Shown here in pieces: positions 1-7,956 of a stretch of DNA of 42,601 nucleotides (within the stretch, counting starts at the first letter, position 1; each line of letters opens with the position of its first letter). The DNA comes from Pseudorhodobacter antarcticus (GTDB taxonomy: Bacteria; Pseudomonadota; Alphaproteobacteria; Rhodobacterales; Rhodobacteraceae). The stretch covers positions 1-42,601 of the forward strand of contig CAMAYO010000015.1 of NCBI GenBank assembly GCA_945862465.1, in the 5' to 3' direction. A model generated the notes under the pieces. It did not search any database. It was not told the origin of the DNA and saw nothing but the letters and a program-made list of their open reading frames with translations. The position numbers were made by a program, and so were the translations under genes.

Positions 1-69
1 GCCGAAAACCCTGATGCCGACACCGCCACCATGATCCGCGCCGCCCTGAAACTGTTGGCCCCGAAGTAA
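1..69 (+). CDS. ruvA: RuvA C-terminal fragment (Holliday junction branch-migration subunit), 5' end outside window
   Basis: The window opens in a reading frame that gives 22 residues ending ALKLLAPK and then TAA. That ending, and the ATG of ruvB immediately after the stop, match the C-terminal helical domain III of RuvA, the part that contacts RuvB. RuvA binds the four-way junction as a tetramer and loads RuvB rings onto it. Only the tail is visible, so the identity rests mainly on the ruvA-ruvB adjacency and the typical ending. The two genes are surely co-transcribed. Confidence 0.8.
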   Translation, partial: AENPDADTATMIRAALKLLAPK

Positions 70-1095
70 ATGGACAAGAACCGCCCCCTTAGCCCGCAAG
101 AGCAACCCCAAGACCTTGACCGCGCCCTGCGGCCCCAGACGCTTGACGATTTTGTTGGCCAAGCCGAGGCACGCGCCAATCTGCGCGTGTTCATCCAATC
201 GGCCAAAACGCGGGGCGAGGCGATGGATCACACGCTGTTCCACGGCCCCCCCGGCTTGGGCAAAACCACGCTGGCCCAGATTATGGCGCGCGAATTGGGC
301 GTTGGGTTTCGCATGACCTCTGGCCCTGTTTTGGCCAAACCGGGCGATCTGGCGGCGATCTTGACCAACCTTGAACCCAAGGACGTGCTGTTCATCGACG
401 AAATCCACCGCCTGTCGCCCGTGGTAGAGGAAGTGCTTTATCCCGCCCTTGAAGATTTCGCCCTTGATCTGGTGATCGGCGAAGGCCCTGCCGCGCGCAC
501 TGTGCGCATCGAATTGCAGCCTTTTACGCTGGTGGGGGCCACCACGCGGTTGGGTCTTTTGACCACGCCTCTGCGCGACCGATTTGGCATTCCAACCCGC
601 CTAGAATTCTACACCGAAGACGAGCTTGACCTGATCGTTACCCGTGGGGCGCGCCTGTTGGGCGTGTCCTCCGACCCCGAAGGCACGCGCGAAATTGCCC
701 GCCGCGCGCGGGGCACGCCGCGCATCGCAGGCCGTCTGCTGCGCCGAGTGGTCGATTTTGTCACCGTCGAAGGCGATGGCCGCTTGACCCAAGCGATAGC
801 TGACCGCGCCCTGACGCGGCTTGGCGTCGATCATCTGGGGTTGGATGGCAACGACAGGCGCTATCTGACGCTTTTGGCAGAACATTACGGTGGCGGCCCC
901 GTAGGTGTGGAAACCATCGCCGCCGCCCTGTCAGAGGCGCGCGATGCGATTGAAGAAGTGATTGAACCCTTCTTGCTGCAACAGGGCCTGATCCTGCGCA
1001 CTCCACGCGGGCGAATGCTGGGGCAAAAGGCATGGCGGCACTTGGGTCTAGATGCCCCGCGTCTGCCCAGCCAAACGGACCTGTTCGAAGGTTAA
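70..1095 (+). CDS. ruvB: RuvB, Holliday junction branch-migration ATPase
   Basis: RuvB is the AAA+ motor that drives branch migration of Holliday junctions with RuvA, before RuvC cleavage, in recombination and fork repair. The 341-residue product has the usual family length. Walker A (GPPGLGKTT) lies at about residues 59-67 and Walker B with the DEIH box at about 107-113. A sensor segment GATTRLG is near 157 and the arginine-finger segment PLRDRFG near 167-173. The C-terminal third is the winged-helix domain, ending in the typical SQTDLFEG-like tail. The ATG directly follows the ruvA stop. The stop codon overlaps by a few bases the stop of the MFS gene on the other strand, so the two genes converge with no spacer. 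Confidence 0.98.
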   Translation: MDKNRPLSPQEQPQDLDRALRPQTLDDFVGQAEARANLRVFIQSAKTRGEAMDHTLFHGPPGLGKTTLAQIMARELGVGFRMTSGPVLAKPGDLAAILTNLEPKDVLFIDEIHRLSPVVEEVLYPALEDFALDLVIGEGPAARTVRIELQPFTLVGATTRLGLLTTPLRDRFGIPTRLEFYTEDELDLIVTRGARLLGVSSDPEGTREIARRARGTPRIAGRLLRRVVDFVTVEGDGRLTQAIADRALTRLGVDHLGLDGNDRRYLTLLAEHYGGGPVGVETIAAALSEARDAIEEVIEPFLLQQGLILRTPRGRMLGQKAWRHLGLDAPRLPSQTDLFEG

Positions 1096-2249
1096 GCCTT
1101 CACCCCATCAGCCGCTGCCGCTTTGCTGGCCAAGGATGCCACCAGCAACAGCAACAAGGCCACAGCACCATAGGTGAAGCGAAAGCCCACATGCTGGGCG
1201 ACATAGCCAATCACCGAAGGGGCCAAAAGATAGCCCGTATAGCCAAGCATCGTCGTGGTCGCGATGCCAGACCCCGGCGGCAACCCCGGATAATTGCCAG
1301 CAGCCGAGAACATGATGGGCACCATATTGGCCACGCCAATTCCCGCAATGGCAAAGCCCGCAATCGCCAAACCGCTTGTCGGGGCCACAGCCGCCACGAT
1401 CAGCCCAACAGCGCCGAAAATCCCCGAAACCCGCAGCGTTTGCACCGCGCCAAAGCGGTTGCGCACCGCATCGCCCATAAAGCGCACAATCGCCATAGCC
1501 CCCGAAAACAGGCCAAAGGCCAAACCTTGCCGTGTCAGATCAGCGCCCAGTTCGACTTTAACATAAACCGCCGCCCAATCCAGCACAGCGCCCTCTGGCA
1601 CCATGGAAAACAGCGCCATAGCGCCCAGCACATAAAGGATCATCACGCGCGGGAACATTTGCGCTTTGGGTTTTACCGCTGTCTCTTCTTGGGGCGGGTC
1701 GTTCACGATAAAGCGGCTGGCCACGGCCAAAGTCACAGCGCAAATCAGCGCCACGCCCAGCGCTTGTTTGTCATAGCCAAAGGTTGCAATCGCTTGGCCC
1801 CCTAAAGCACCCCCGATAAAGCCGCCTAAGCTCCAAAACCCGTGGGAAGAGGACATAATCGCACGGCCTAGATGGCGTTCAACCGCCACGGCATTGGCGT
1901 TCATCGCCACATCCATGCAACCACCAAAGGCGCCGAACAGGAATAGAAACGGCACGGCCAACCAAGGCGAGGGCGACAGGATCATCAGCGGAAACATTGG
2001 GATAAAGCAGGTGGCAAAGAAAATCACCATGCGGCGCGACCCGTGGCGGGCGATCAGTTTGCCCGCAAAGATCATTGCGGAAACAGCCCCCAGCCCGATC
2101 ATGACGATCAAGACCCCCATGACGCCTGATTTCAGCCCGTGCCGTTCCATCATCTGAGGGATCTGCGGGGCCCATGCACCCATGTTGAACCCGTTGATAA
2201 AGAACAAGGCGGCAACGGCCCAGCGGCCCAAGATCGCGTGTTTGGTCAT
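1092..2249 (-). CDS. Major facilitator superfamily transporter (YbjJ-like)
   Basis: A 385-residue hydrophobic protein with about 12 membrane segments and an MFS-like loop ([11 protein letters not shown]) between helices 2 and 3. The general look ([10 protein letters not shown] near the start, small-residue-rich helices) resembles the YbjJ/fucose-permease-like group, but the substrate cannot be told. I chose the ATG at 2249 ([10 protein letters not shown]) because GGAG lies six bases upstream. An upstream start at 2294 would add 15 residues that do not look like an MFS N-terminus. The gene follows ileS closely on the same strand (47 bases with this start), so read-through is possible. Its 3' end converges on ruvB. 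Confidence 0.85.
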   Translation of the reverse strand: MTKHAILGRWAVAALFFINGFNMGAWAPQIPQMMERHGLKSGVMGVLIVMIGLGAVSAMIFAGKLIARHGSRRMVIFFATCFIPMFPLMILSPSPWLAVPFLFLFGAFGGCMDVAMNANAVAVERHLGRAIMSSSHGFWSLGGFIGGALGGQAIATFGYDKQALGVALICAVTLAVASRFIVNDPPQEETAVKPKAQMFPRVMILYVLGAMALFSMVPEGAVLDWAAVYVKVELGADLTRQGLAFGLFSGAMAIVRFMGDAVRNRFGAVQTLRVSGIFGAVGLIVAAVAPTSGLAIAGFAIAGIGVANMVPIMFSAAGNYPGLPPGSGIATTTMLGYTGYLLAPSVIGYVAQHVGFRFTYGAVALLLLLVASLASKAAAADGVKA

Positions 2250-2295
2250 GTCTCGCTCCGCTTCGGATGGAATGGGGGTGGGCTTTGCGCCCACC

Positions 2296-5190
2296 TTAGC
2301 CTAGCGCGTCATTGCAGCGTTTGCAGGTGCCGGGATGTTTGTGCGTGCCCACATCGGGCAGCACTTTCCAGCAGCGTTCGCATTTGTGACCAAGGGCCTT
2401 TTCAAACACCACACCTACACCGAGCACTTCGGGCAAGCGAAACGCCTCGGCCGGTTCAGGATCGGCAGTCAGGCTTAGGCCAGATGTAATGCACAGATCG
2501 GCAAAATCAACTGACCGCAACGCTGCCAGCATGGCGGTGTCGGCCACATGCACCACGGGGGCGGCTTCTAGGCTGGCACCAATCACCTTGGCGGTGCGCT
2601 GCACCTCTAGTGCGCCTGTCACAACACGGCGCGCGGTGCGGATTGCATCCCACTTGGTCGACAGGGCGGGGTTCAGCCACGCTTTGGGCGTTTCGGGGAA
2701 ATCTTGCAGATGCAGGCTGCTGTCGTCGCCGGGGTAACGGCACAGCCAGACCTCTTCCATGGTAAAGACCAAGATCGGGGCTAGCCATGTGGTCAAGCGG
2801 TGGAACAGAATATCCAGCACGGTGCGGGCCGAGCGGCGGGTTAGGCTGGAAGGCGCATCGCAATACAGCGCATCTTTGCGGATGTCGAAATACACCGCCG
2901 ACAGATCGGTCGTGGCAAAGGTGAACAGCTTTTGGAACACGCCTTGGAAGTCGTATTTGCCAAAGCCCTCGCGCACTTCGGTATCCAGTTCGGCCAAGCG
3001 GTGCAGCACCCACTGTTCCAGTTCGGGCATATCGGCGGCATCGACCCTTTCCGCTTCCGAGAAGTCTTTCAGGTTGCCCAGCAAAAACCGCATCGTGTTG
3101 CGCAAGCGGCGGTAGCTGTCGGCGACCCCTTTCAGGATCTCTTTGCCAATGCGCAAATCCAGCGTGTAATCGGCCTGCGCCACCCATAGGCGCAGGATAT
3201 CCGCGCCATATTCGTCGATCACAGCTTGCGGGGCGACCGTATTGCCCAAGGACTTGGACATTTTCATGCCCTTTTCGTCCAGCGTGAAGCCATGGGTCAG
3301 CACGCCACGATAAGGCGCGCGGCCCTTGGTGCCGCAAGCTTGCAACAGCGAGGAGTGGAACCAGCCACGGTGCTGGTCGGTGCCCTCTAGATACAGGTCA
3401 GCAATGCCATCGCTGCTGCCATCTTCGCGGTCGCGCAGCACAAAGGCGTGGGTGGAGCCGGAATCGAACCACACATCCAGCACGTCAAACACTTGGGTAT
3501 AGGCGGCGGGATCGACGATGCCGTGCAGCATCTGATCCTTGAAACCATCCTTATACCACACATCCGCCCCATCCGCCTCAAACGCGGCGCGCACGCGGGC
3601 ATTCACTTCGGCGTTGCGCAGAAGGAAGTCGTCGTCGGTGGGCAAGGCGCCAATCTTGGTAAAGCAGGTCAAAGGCACGCCCCAAGCGCGTTGGCGCGAT
3701 AGCACCCAATCGGGCCGTGCTTCGATCATCGCGTGCAGGCGGTTGCGGCCAGACGGCGGCGTCCATGTCACCAGTTGGTTGATGGAATTGAGCGCACGTT
3801 TGCGGATCGTTTCGCCGTAAGTTGAAAGCCCATCCTCCAAACTTTTGTCGATGGCGACAAACCATTGCGGCGTGTTTCGGTAGATCAGCGGCGCTTTAGA
3901 GCGCCACGAATGGGGGTAAGAATGCTTGAGCTTGCCCTTGGCAAACAAAGTGCCCGTAGCCGCCAGCGCCTTGATATTGCTGACGTTGGCAGGGCCTTCT
4001 TTGCCTTCCGGCGTAAGGATCGCTTGCCCCCCGAACAAGGGCAGGTTGGCGCGGTAAGACCCGTCAGCTTCAACGTTATAGGTCATGGGCAAGCCAAACT
4101 TGACGCCCATCTGATAATCGTCGTCACCGTGGCTGGGGGCGGTGTGCACAAACCCCGTGCCCGCATCGTCGGTTACATGGTCACCGGGCAGAAGGGGAAC
4201 GTCAAAGTCCCACTCGCCTTGGCCGCCTTCGATGCCACGGTAGGGGTGGGCGAGCAGAACGCCTGTCATCTCATCCGCCGTCACATCGCGCAGACGGGTG
4301 AAGCCTTCGACACGTGCGGATTTCATCACACCTTCGGCCAAGGCATCGCCTAGCACAAGCAATTCGCCAACCTTGGCGGTGGAGTTTTCGCCCAAGGCAT
4401 CCACGCGGTAGATACCATAAGCCAGCATCGGCCCGAACGACACGGCGCGGTTTTGCGGGATGGTCCAAGGCGTTGTGGTCCAGATCACCACCGCAGCCCC
4501 GTCAAGTGCGCCGTTCTGGGGGGCGAACCGCACCCAAATCGTGTGGCTGGTCAGGTCGTGATATTCCACCTCGGCTTCAGCAAGCGCGGTCTTTTCCACG
4601 GGCGACCACATCACGGGCTTTGAGCCCTGATACAGGCTGCCGTTCATGAGGAACTTCATGAACTCGTCAGCGATCACCGCTTCGGCGTGGTAGTTCATGG
4701 TCAGGTAGGGGTTTTCCCAGTTGCCCGTGATGCCAAGGCGCTTGAATTCGGCGCGTTGCACATCAATCCAGCCTTCGGCAAAGCGGCGGCATTCTTGGCG
4801 GAAATCGACGATGTTCACATCGTCTTTGTTCAGGCCCTTGGCGCGGTATTGCTCTTCGATCTTCCATTCGATCGGCAGGCCGTGGCAATCCCAACCGGGC
4901 ACATAGCGCGCATCTTTGCCCATCATCTGCTGGCTGCGCACCACCATGTCTTTCAGAACTTTGTTCAGCGCATGCCCGATGTGCAAATGGCCGTTGGCAT
5001 AGGGCGGGCCATCGTGCAGCGTGAAATCGGCACGCCCCGCTTTACCGCGTAGGCGGTTATACACACCAATCCGCTCCCACCGCGCCAGCCAATCGGGTTC
5101 GCGCTGGGGCAGGCCCGCGCGCATCGGAAAGTCGGTTTCGGGCAGGAAAACACTGTCGCGGTAGTCGGGGGTCGGCGTGTCAGCGCACAT
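2296..5190 (-). CDS. ileS: Isoleucyl-tRNA synthetase
   Basis: A class I aminoacyl-tRNA synthetase that charges tRNA-Ile and edits mischarged valine. The 964 residues match bacterial IleS length. The HIGH signature is at residues 70-73 (NGHLHIGH) and KMSKS at 643-647. The long CP1 editing insertion lies between them. The C-terminus carries a zinc-ribbon pair, CERC (937-940) and CKRC (956-959), typical of the bacterial type with a zinc finger. The ATG at 5190 has upstream leader RNA of about 130 bases containing a hairpin (5253-5279) and a promoter-like pair at 5324-5352. The MFS gene lies downstream on the same strand. Confidence 0.98.
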   Translation of the reverse strand: MCADTPTPDYRDSVFLPETDFPMRAGLPQREPDWLARWERIGVYNRLRGKAGRADFTLHDGPPYANGHLHIGHALNKVLKDMVVRSQQMMGKDARYVPGWDCHGLPIEWKIEEQYRAKGLNKDDVNIVDFRQECRRFAEGWIDVQRAEFKRLGITGNWENPYLTMNYHAEAVIADEFMKFLMNGSLYQGSKPVMWSPVEKTALAEAEVEYHDLTSHTIWVRFAPQNGALDGAAVVIWTTTPWTIPQNRAVSFGPMLAYGIYRVDALGENSTAKVGELLVLGDALAEGVMKSARVEGFTRLRDVTADEMTGVLLAHPYRGIEGGQGEWDFDVPLLPGDHVTDDAGTGFVHTAPSHGDDDYQMGVKFGLPMTYNVEADGSYRANLPLFGGQAILTPEGKEGPANVSNIKALAATGTLFAKGKLKHSYPHSWRSKAPLIYRNTPQWFVAIDKSLEDGLSTYGETIRKRALNSINQLVTWTPPSGRNRLHAMIEARPDWVLSRQRAWGVPLTCFTKIGALPTDDDFLLRNAEVNARVRAAFEADGADVWYKDGFKDQMLHGIVDPAAYTQVFDVLDVWFDSGSTHAFVLRDREDGSSDGIADLYLEGTDQHRGWFHSSLLQACGTKGRAPYRGVLTHGFTLDEKGMKMSKSLGNTVAPQAVIDEYGADILRLWVAQADYTLDLRIGKEILKGVADSYRRLRNTMRFLLGNLKDFSEAERVDAADMPELEQWVLHRLAELDTEVREGFGKYDFQGVFQKLFTFATTDLSAVYFDIRKDALYCDAPSSLTRRSARTVLDILFHRLTTWLAPILVFTMEEVWLCRYPGDDSSLHLQDFPETPKAWLNPALSTKWDAIRTARRVVTGALEVQRTAKVIGASLEAAPVVHVADTAMLAALRSVDFADLCITSGLSLTADPEPAEAFRLPEVLGVGVVFEKALGHKCERCWKVLPDVGTHKHPGTCKRCNDALG

Positions 5191-5252
5191 CGGGGCAGTC
5201 CTTGCAGGAGAATTGGGCAGGGGAATTTAGGGCGGCGGCAAAGCGCCAAGGT

Positions 5253-5279
5253 CCCGGCGTCTGTCCTCAGAACGCCGGG
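5253..5279 (-). promoter_or_regulatory. Hairpin in the ileS 5' leader
   Basis: Perfect 8-bp inverted repeat, CCCGGCGT at 5253-5260 with ACGCCGGG at 5272-5279, around an 11-base loop. It lies about 60 bases upstream of the ileS ATG and would be inside the transcript if the promoter at 5324-5352 is used. No run of T follows on either strand, so it is not a simple intrinsic terminator. A role in ileS expression is inference. Confidence 0.4.
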
Positions 5280-5323
5280 CCGATAATTCGGGCGATGATC
5301 ACGCATATCAAGCTCATGGCCGC

Positions 5324-5352
5324 CTTATAGAAAAGGGCGCGGCTTGGGTAAA
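5324..5352 (-). promoter_or_regulatory. Candidate promoter of ileS
   Basis: On the minus strand TTTACC (5352-5347) and TATAAG (5329-5324) are separated by 17 bases, a housekeeping-sigma spacing. It lies just beyond the end of the Rieske gene and predicts a leader of about 125 bases for ileS. Visual match only. Confidence 0.4.
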
Positions 5353-5363
5353 GGGGAAGTGCA

Positions 5364-6494
5364 TCAGTCTTGCGTCAAAAGACCAAGCTGATCCAGCACC
5401 CAGACGCCCAGCGCTTGCACCATATCATCGCGCCCTGACAGCGGGCCTGGGCGATACAGGGCCGAGGCGAGTGCCTTTTGCTGCTTTTCCAAGATGCCCA
5501 CATCTTCACGCCCCACCCGCTCCCATCGGTCGTAATAGGGGGCAGCGCGGGTCTCAAAATCGGGCTGCTCTAAGCGGGCGGCGGGAAAGCACCCGCCAAT
5601 CTCTAGCCGCGATTTGCCCGCAGCAATGGGCGTGACGTTCAGCCACCACAGGCAATCTTGCGCCACGGCGAATTGCATCGTGGGCAGGGCAACTGTGAAA
5701 TAGGTGCCCATGCGGGCATCGGCGTCTAACCCGTCGATCTTGTCAAAGGGCGGGATCGTATCTGACAAGGTGGCGACCGATCGGCCCGAGATGACCTGAA
5801 TGCAGATCCAGTTCCCCTTGGTGGCCAGCGTGCGCGAGGTTTGCGCCCCTACCGTGTCGCGGTGCACGATGCCGGTGTGATACGTCTCCATCGCGTTTTC
5901 CAAGATAAGTTTCCAGTTGCAGTCGGGTTCCAGCGTCACCGTCCAAGTGCAGCGCATCTCTTCTGGTTTGTGCGACGCAAGCCTGTCGGGCAGATCGCCC
6001 AAGTGTTCGGCCAAACTGGGGCCATCGGCGGCAAAGCGGGCAAAGACGAAACCGGCCCATGTTTCACACGTCAAAGCCACCATGCCATTTTCGCGGCGGT
6101 CAAAGCCCTCGGCGTCTTTCATGTCGGGGCAGCCATACAAGCGCCCATCGTTCAGATAGCTCCACCCATGATAGGGGCACATCACCTTGCCGCCCGTGTT
6201 GCCCTGCCCTTCCAGCAAGATCGACCCGCGATGGCGGCAGTAATTGGCAAAGACGCGCAAGATGCCGTCCGCCCCGCGCAAAGCGACTATCGGGCCACCG
6301 GGGCTGTCAAAAGCGCGGTAATCGCCGGGGTTGGGCAGCATTTCCTCGCGGCACAAAAAGAACCAATGGCGCAGGAACAGGGCTTCGCGTTCCTGAGCGA
6401 AATGGGCGGGGTCGGTGTAAAACCCCGCTGGCATTGCGCGCGCCTGATGAATCGGGCGGGTGGCTTGCGACAACTCGGTGCTTTTCAGGGCCAC
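5364..6494 (-). CDS. Rieske [2Fe-2S] aromatic-ring-hydroxylating-type oxygenase, alpha subunit family
   Basis: A 376-residue protein with the architecture of a Rieske non-haem iron oxygenase. The Rieske cluster motif is C86-x-H88, 17 residues, C106-x2-H109. The catalytic iron motif is E199-x3-E203-x2-H206-x4-H211, with D331 (GREDVGILE) as the likely third iron ligand. The acidic bridging residue is Glu rather than the more common Asp. The family includes ring hydroxylases and also quaternary-amine demethylases/monooxygenases (choline, betaine, carnitine types). The substrate cannot be read from sequence. No small subunit or ferredoxin reductase gene is adjacent, so an electron donor must come from elsewhere. 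It is divergent from the DUF2237 gene across a 128-base spacer with a palindrome. Confidence 0.88.
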   Translation of the reverse strand: MALKSTELSQATRPIHQARAMPAGFYTDPAHFAQEREALFLRHWFFLCREEMLPNPGDYRAFDSPGGPIVALRGADGILRVFANYCRHRGSILLEGQGNTGGKVMCPYHGWSYLNDGRLYGCPDMKDAEGFDRRENGMVALTCETWAGFVFARFAADGPSLAEHLGDLPDRLASHKPEEMRCTWTVTLEPDCNWKLILENAMETYHTGIVHRDTVGAQTSRTLATKGNWICIQVISGRSVATLSDTIPPFDKIDGLDADARMGTYFTVALPTMQFAVAQDCLWWLNVTPIAAGKSRLEIGGCFPAARLEQPDFETRAAPYYDRWERVGREDVGILEKQQKALASALYRPGPLSGRDDMVQALGVWVLDQLGLLTQD

Positions 6495-6569
6495 GGCATC
6501 CTCCTATTCGTTGCCCCAACCATCGCACGACCACACAACACGTCAAGCACCCGCTGCGGCTGGTTGACC

Positions 6570-6591
6570 TTTGCGCCGACAAAAGCGCAAA
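6570..6591. promoter_or_regulatory. Perfect palindrome between two divergent genes, possible operator
   Basis: TTTGCGC at 6570-6576 and GCGCAAA at 6585-6591 form a perfect 7-bp inverted repeat around 8 bases. It lies 32 bases upstream of the DUF2237 start and about 75 bases upstream of the Rieske start, in their shared control region. A dimeric regulator is the natural candidate reader. The half-site resembles the TTGCGC half-sites in front of the Lrp/AsnC gene at 33061-33089; the link is inference. Confidence 0.4.
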
Positions 6592-6622
6592 CTCAGGTAT
6601 ACCCAAGAAACCGGAGCCCGCG

Positions 6623-6991
6623 ATGCCTGACCCCTCTTTGAACGTGCTGGGCACCGCATTGCAGCCCTGCTCCACCCAACCCATGACCGGCTTTTACCGC
6701 AATGGGTGCTGCGATACGGGGCCAGAAGATCGCGGCCAGCACACCGTTTGCGCTGTGATGACCGCAGAGTTCTTGGCCCTGTCAAAATACCTTGGCAACG
6801 ATCTGTCCACCCCGCACCCTGAATATGGCTTTGTCGGGCTGAAACCCGGCGACCGCTGGTGCCTTTGCGCCAGCCGCTTTCTGCAAGCCCATGACGAGGG
6901 TGCAGCGCCGCAGGTCAACCTTGCCGCCACCCACCGCCGTGCCCTGGACATTGTGCCGCTGGAAGTGTTGCAGGCCAACAGCGCCGAATAG
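6623..6991 (+). CDS. DUF2237 family protein
   Basis: A 122-residue protein recognisable as DUF2237 by NVLGTALQPCS near the start, TGFYRNGCCDTGPEDRGQH (about residues 20-38) and the C-terminal run PGDRWCLCASRFLQA. Members are small cysteine-rich cytosolic proteins of unknown function found widely in bacteria. The ATG at 6623 has GGAG six bases upstream. The longer open frame starting at 6059 is an artefact running through the antisense of the Rieske gene. It is divergent from the Rieske oxygenase and convergent with the next dehydrogenase, only three bases apart. Confidence 0.88.
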   Translation: MPDPSLNVLGTALQPCSTQPMTGFYRNGCCDTGPEDRGQHTVCAVMTAEFLALSKYLGNDLSTPHPEYGFVGLKPGDRWCLCASRFLQAHDEGAAPQVNLAATHRRALDIVPLEVLQANSAE

Positions 6992-6994
6992 ACG

Positions 6995-7660
6995 CTACCA
7001 CGGCACGCTCTTGCCCTGCCAATCATAGAACCCGCCCGTTTGCGCGGGTGTTAATTCATCCAACACTGTCAGCAAATGGGCCGCAGCCTCAGCAGGGGCC
7101 ATGGCGGCATGACCGCCCCGATGATCGCGGGTCAGATTGGTATCGACCGTGCCGGGATGGAGGGTGACCACCACCGACTGCGGGTGGCTGCGCGCCACTT
7201 CTATCGCGGCCGTGTGGATCAACTGGTTCAGCGCCGCTTTGGCCGCGCGGTAGCCATACCAACCGCCCAAGTGGTTGTCACCGATAGAGCCGACCCGCGC
7301 TGAAAGCGCCGCAAATTGCACAGGCACATCGCGCGGCATCAAGCGCAGCGCGTGTTTCAGGACCAACAGCGGACCGGCGGCATTCAGCGCAAATTGGGCG
7401 GCAAAGGCGGATGGGTCGACGGCGCGCAGCGACTTTTCGGGGCGATAGGGGCCAAGTTCCAACGCGCCTGTTGCCACAAAGACGGTGGTGAAGCGGCCAT
7501 CTAGCCGTTCAAGACAGGTTTGCACGCTGGCCTCATCCGTCACATCCAGCCCATCCACGCTGCGCGACAGGCGTGTTACCCCGTAGCCCCGCCCTTCCAA
7601 TGCCAAAGCCACCGCAGCCCCAATGCCGCCCGACGCGCCCACAACCAGTGCCTGTTCCAT
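6995..7660 (-). CDS. Short-chain dehydrogenase/reductase (C-factor-like SDR)
   Basis: A 221-residue NAD(P)-binding Rossmann protein. The cofactor motif GASGGIG is at residues 8-14, the structural Asn at about 93, the catalytic Ser at about 120, and the YxxxK pair at Y137/K141 (YRAAK). The short length and sparse substrate loop resemble the C-factor/YciK-like classical SDRs. The substrate is unknown. I chose the ATG at 7660 (MEQALVVGAS) because GAGGGG precedes it and the Rossmann strand begins there. The open frame to 7879 overlaps the leuA control region and is not credible as coding. Divergent from leuA. Confidence 0.88.
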   Translation of the reverse strand: MEQALVVGASGGIGAAVALALEGRGYGVTRLSRSVDGLDVTDEASVQTCLERLDGRFTTVFVATGALELGPYRPEKSLRAVDPSAFAAQFALNAAGPLLVLKHALRLMPRDVPVQFAALSARVGSIGDNHLGGWYGYRAAKAALNQLIHTAAIEVARSHPQSVVVTLHPGTVDTNLTRDHRGGHAAMAPAEAAAHLLTVLDELTPAQTGGFYDWQGKSVPW

Positions 7661-7732
7661 GATCCCCTCGCTTTGGGCAAAGCTAGCGCCCGCTTGCCAC
7701 CTTCCAAGCCCCGCAAAATCCCCGCTTACCCC

Positions 7733-7761
7733 CTTTTCTTTCGCGCGATCCTGCTTATAGT
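7733..7761 (+). promoter_or_regulatory. Candidate promoter of the leuA leader transcript
   Basis: The -10 TATAGT (7756-7761) is one mismatch from TATAAT. CTTTTC at 7733-7738 lies 17 bases upstream and matches four of six positions of the alphaproteobacterial CTTGAC. A start 6-9 bases after the -10 falls at about 7768-7770, on or next to the ATG of the leucine-rich leader ORF. The leader mRNA would then be leaderless or nearly so, which fits the absence of a Shine-Dalgarno in front of that ATG. Confidence 0.6.
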
Positions 7762-7769
7762 CCGCTTTC

Positions 7770-7868
7770 ATGACCAAGGATATGATCTCAACTGGCATTT
7801 CGCACGGGGCTTTCCCCGTGTTGTCGCTTGTCCTGCCCTTGGGTCTGCTACGTCTTAGCCGCCTCTGA
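7770..7868 (+). CDS. leuL: Leucine-rich leader peptide of leuA (attenuator ORF)
   Basis: A 32-codon ORF from ATG 7770 to TGA 7866-7868. Its last 16 residues, VLSLVLPLGLLRLSRL, hold eight leucines, encoded by TTG, CTT, CTG, TTG, CTG, CTA, CTT and CTC. Such leucine-codon runs upstream of leuA are the hallmark of ribosome-mediated attenuation: ribosome speed over the Leu codons reports charged tRNA-Leu. CTA and CTT look like slow codons in this GC-rich genome. The ORF sits 88 bases upstream of leuA, which makes 2-isopropylmalate, the first step of leucine synthesis. No Shine-Dalgarno precedes the ATG; the promoter position suggests leaderless translation. The gene symbol is by analogy with leuL of enteric bacteria. 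Confidence 0.82.
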   Translation: MTKDMISTGISHGAFPVLSLVLPLGLLRLSRL

Positions 7869-7898
7869 GCGTGCCCCAAGGGTGCGACCGCTCAGAGG
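7803..7898 (+). promoter_or_regulatory. leuA attenuator region with competing RNA pairings
   Basis: Three pairings are visible. CACGGGG (7803-7809) with CCCCGTG (7814-7820) makes a tight hairpin inside the leader ORF. CCTCTGAGCG (7862-7871) with CGCTCAGAGG (7889-7898) makes a perfect 10-bp stem that contains the leader stop codon. CCCTTGGG (7836-7843, in the Leu codons) is fully complementary to CCCAAGGG (7875-7882), which lies in the loop of that stem. The last two pairings are therefore either mutually exclusive or form a pseudoknot. No T-run follows the 10-bp stem, so control may be by Rho or by translation rather than by an intrinsic terminator. Pairings are seen; the switch is inference. 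Confidence 0.65.
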
Positions 7899-7956
7899 TG
7901 ACAGCGCCCAACCATCCGGCACAGCCGCTAAGAACACCGACCAAGGATAGCATCAG

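Noticed and set aside
1032-1805. 257-codon open frame opposite the MFS transporter
   Set aside because: The composition (His/Gln/Arg-rich) is typical of the reverse frame of a membrane protein. The MFS gene on the other strand explains the region.
5841-6641. 266-codon open frame opposite the Rieske oxygenase
   Set aside because: It is antisense to a gene with intact cluster motifs; no domain is visible.
7661-7879. N-terminal extension of the SDR gene to 7879
   Set aside because: The extra 73 residues overlap the leuA leader peptide and its RNA structures, show no SDR feature, and a good ribosome-binding site precedes the ATG at 7660.
7862-7898. Stem after the leuA leader as a Rho-independent terminator
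   Set aside because: The stem is strong, but the bases after it contain no T-run, so I describe it as a regulatory structure instead of a terminator.
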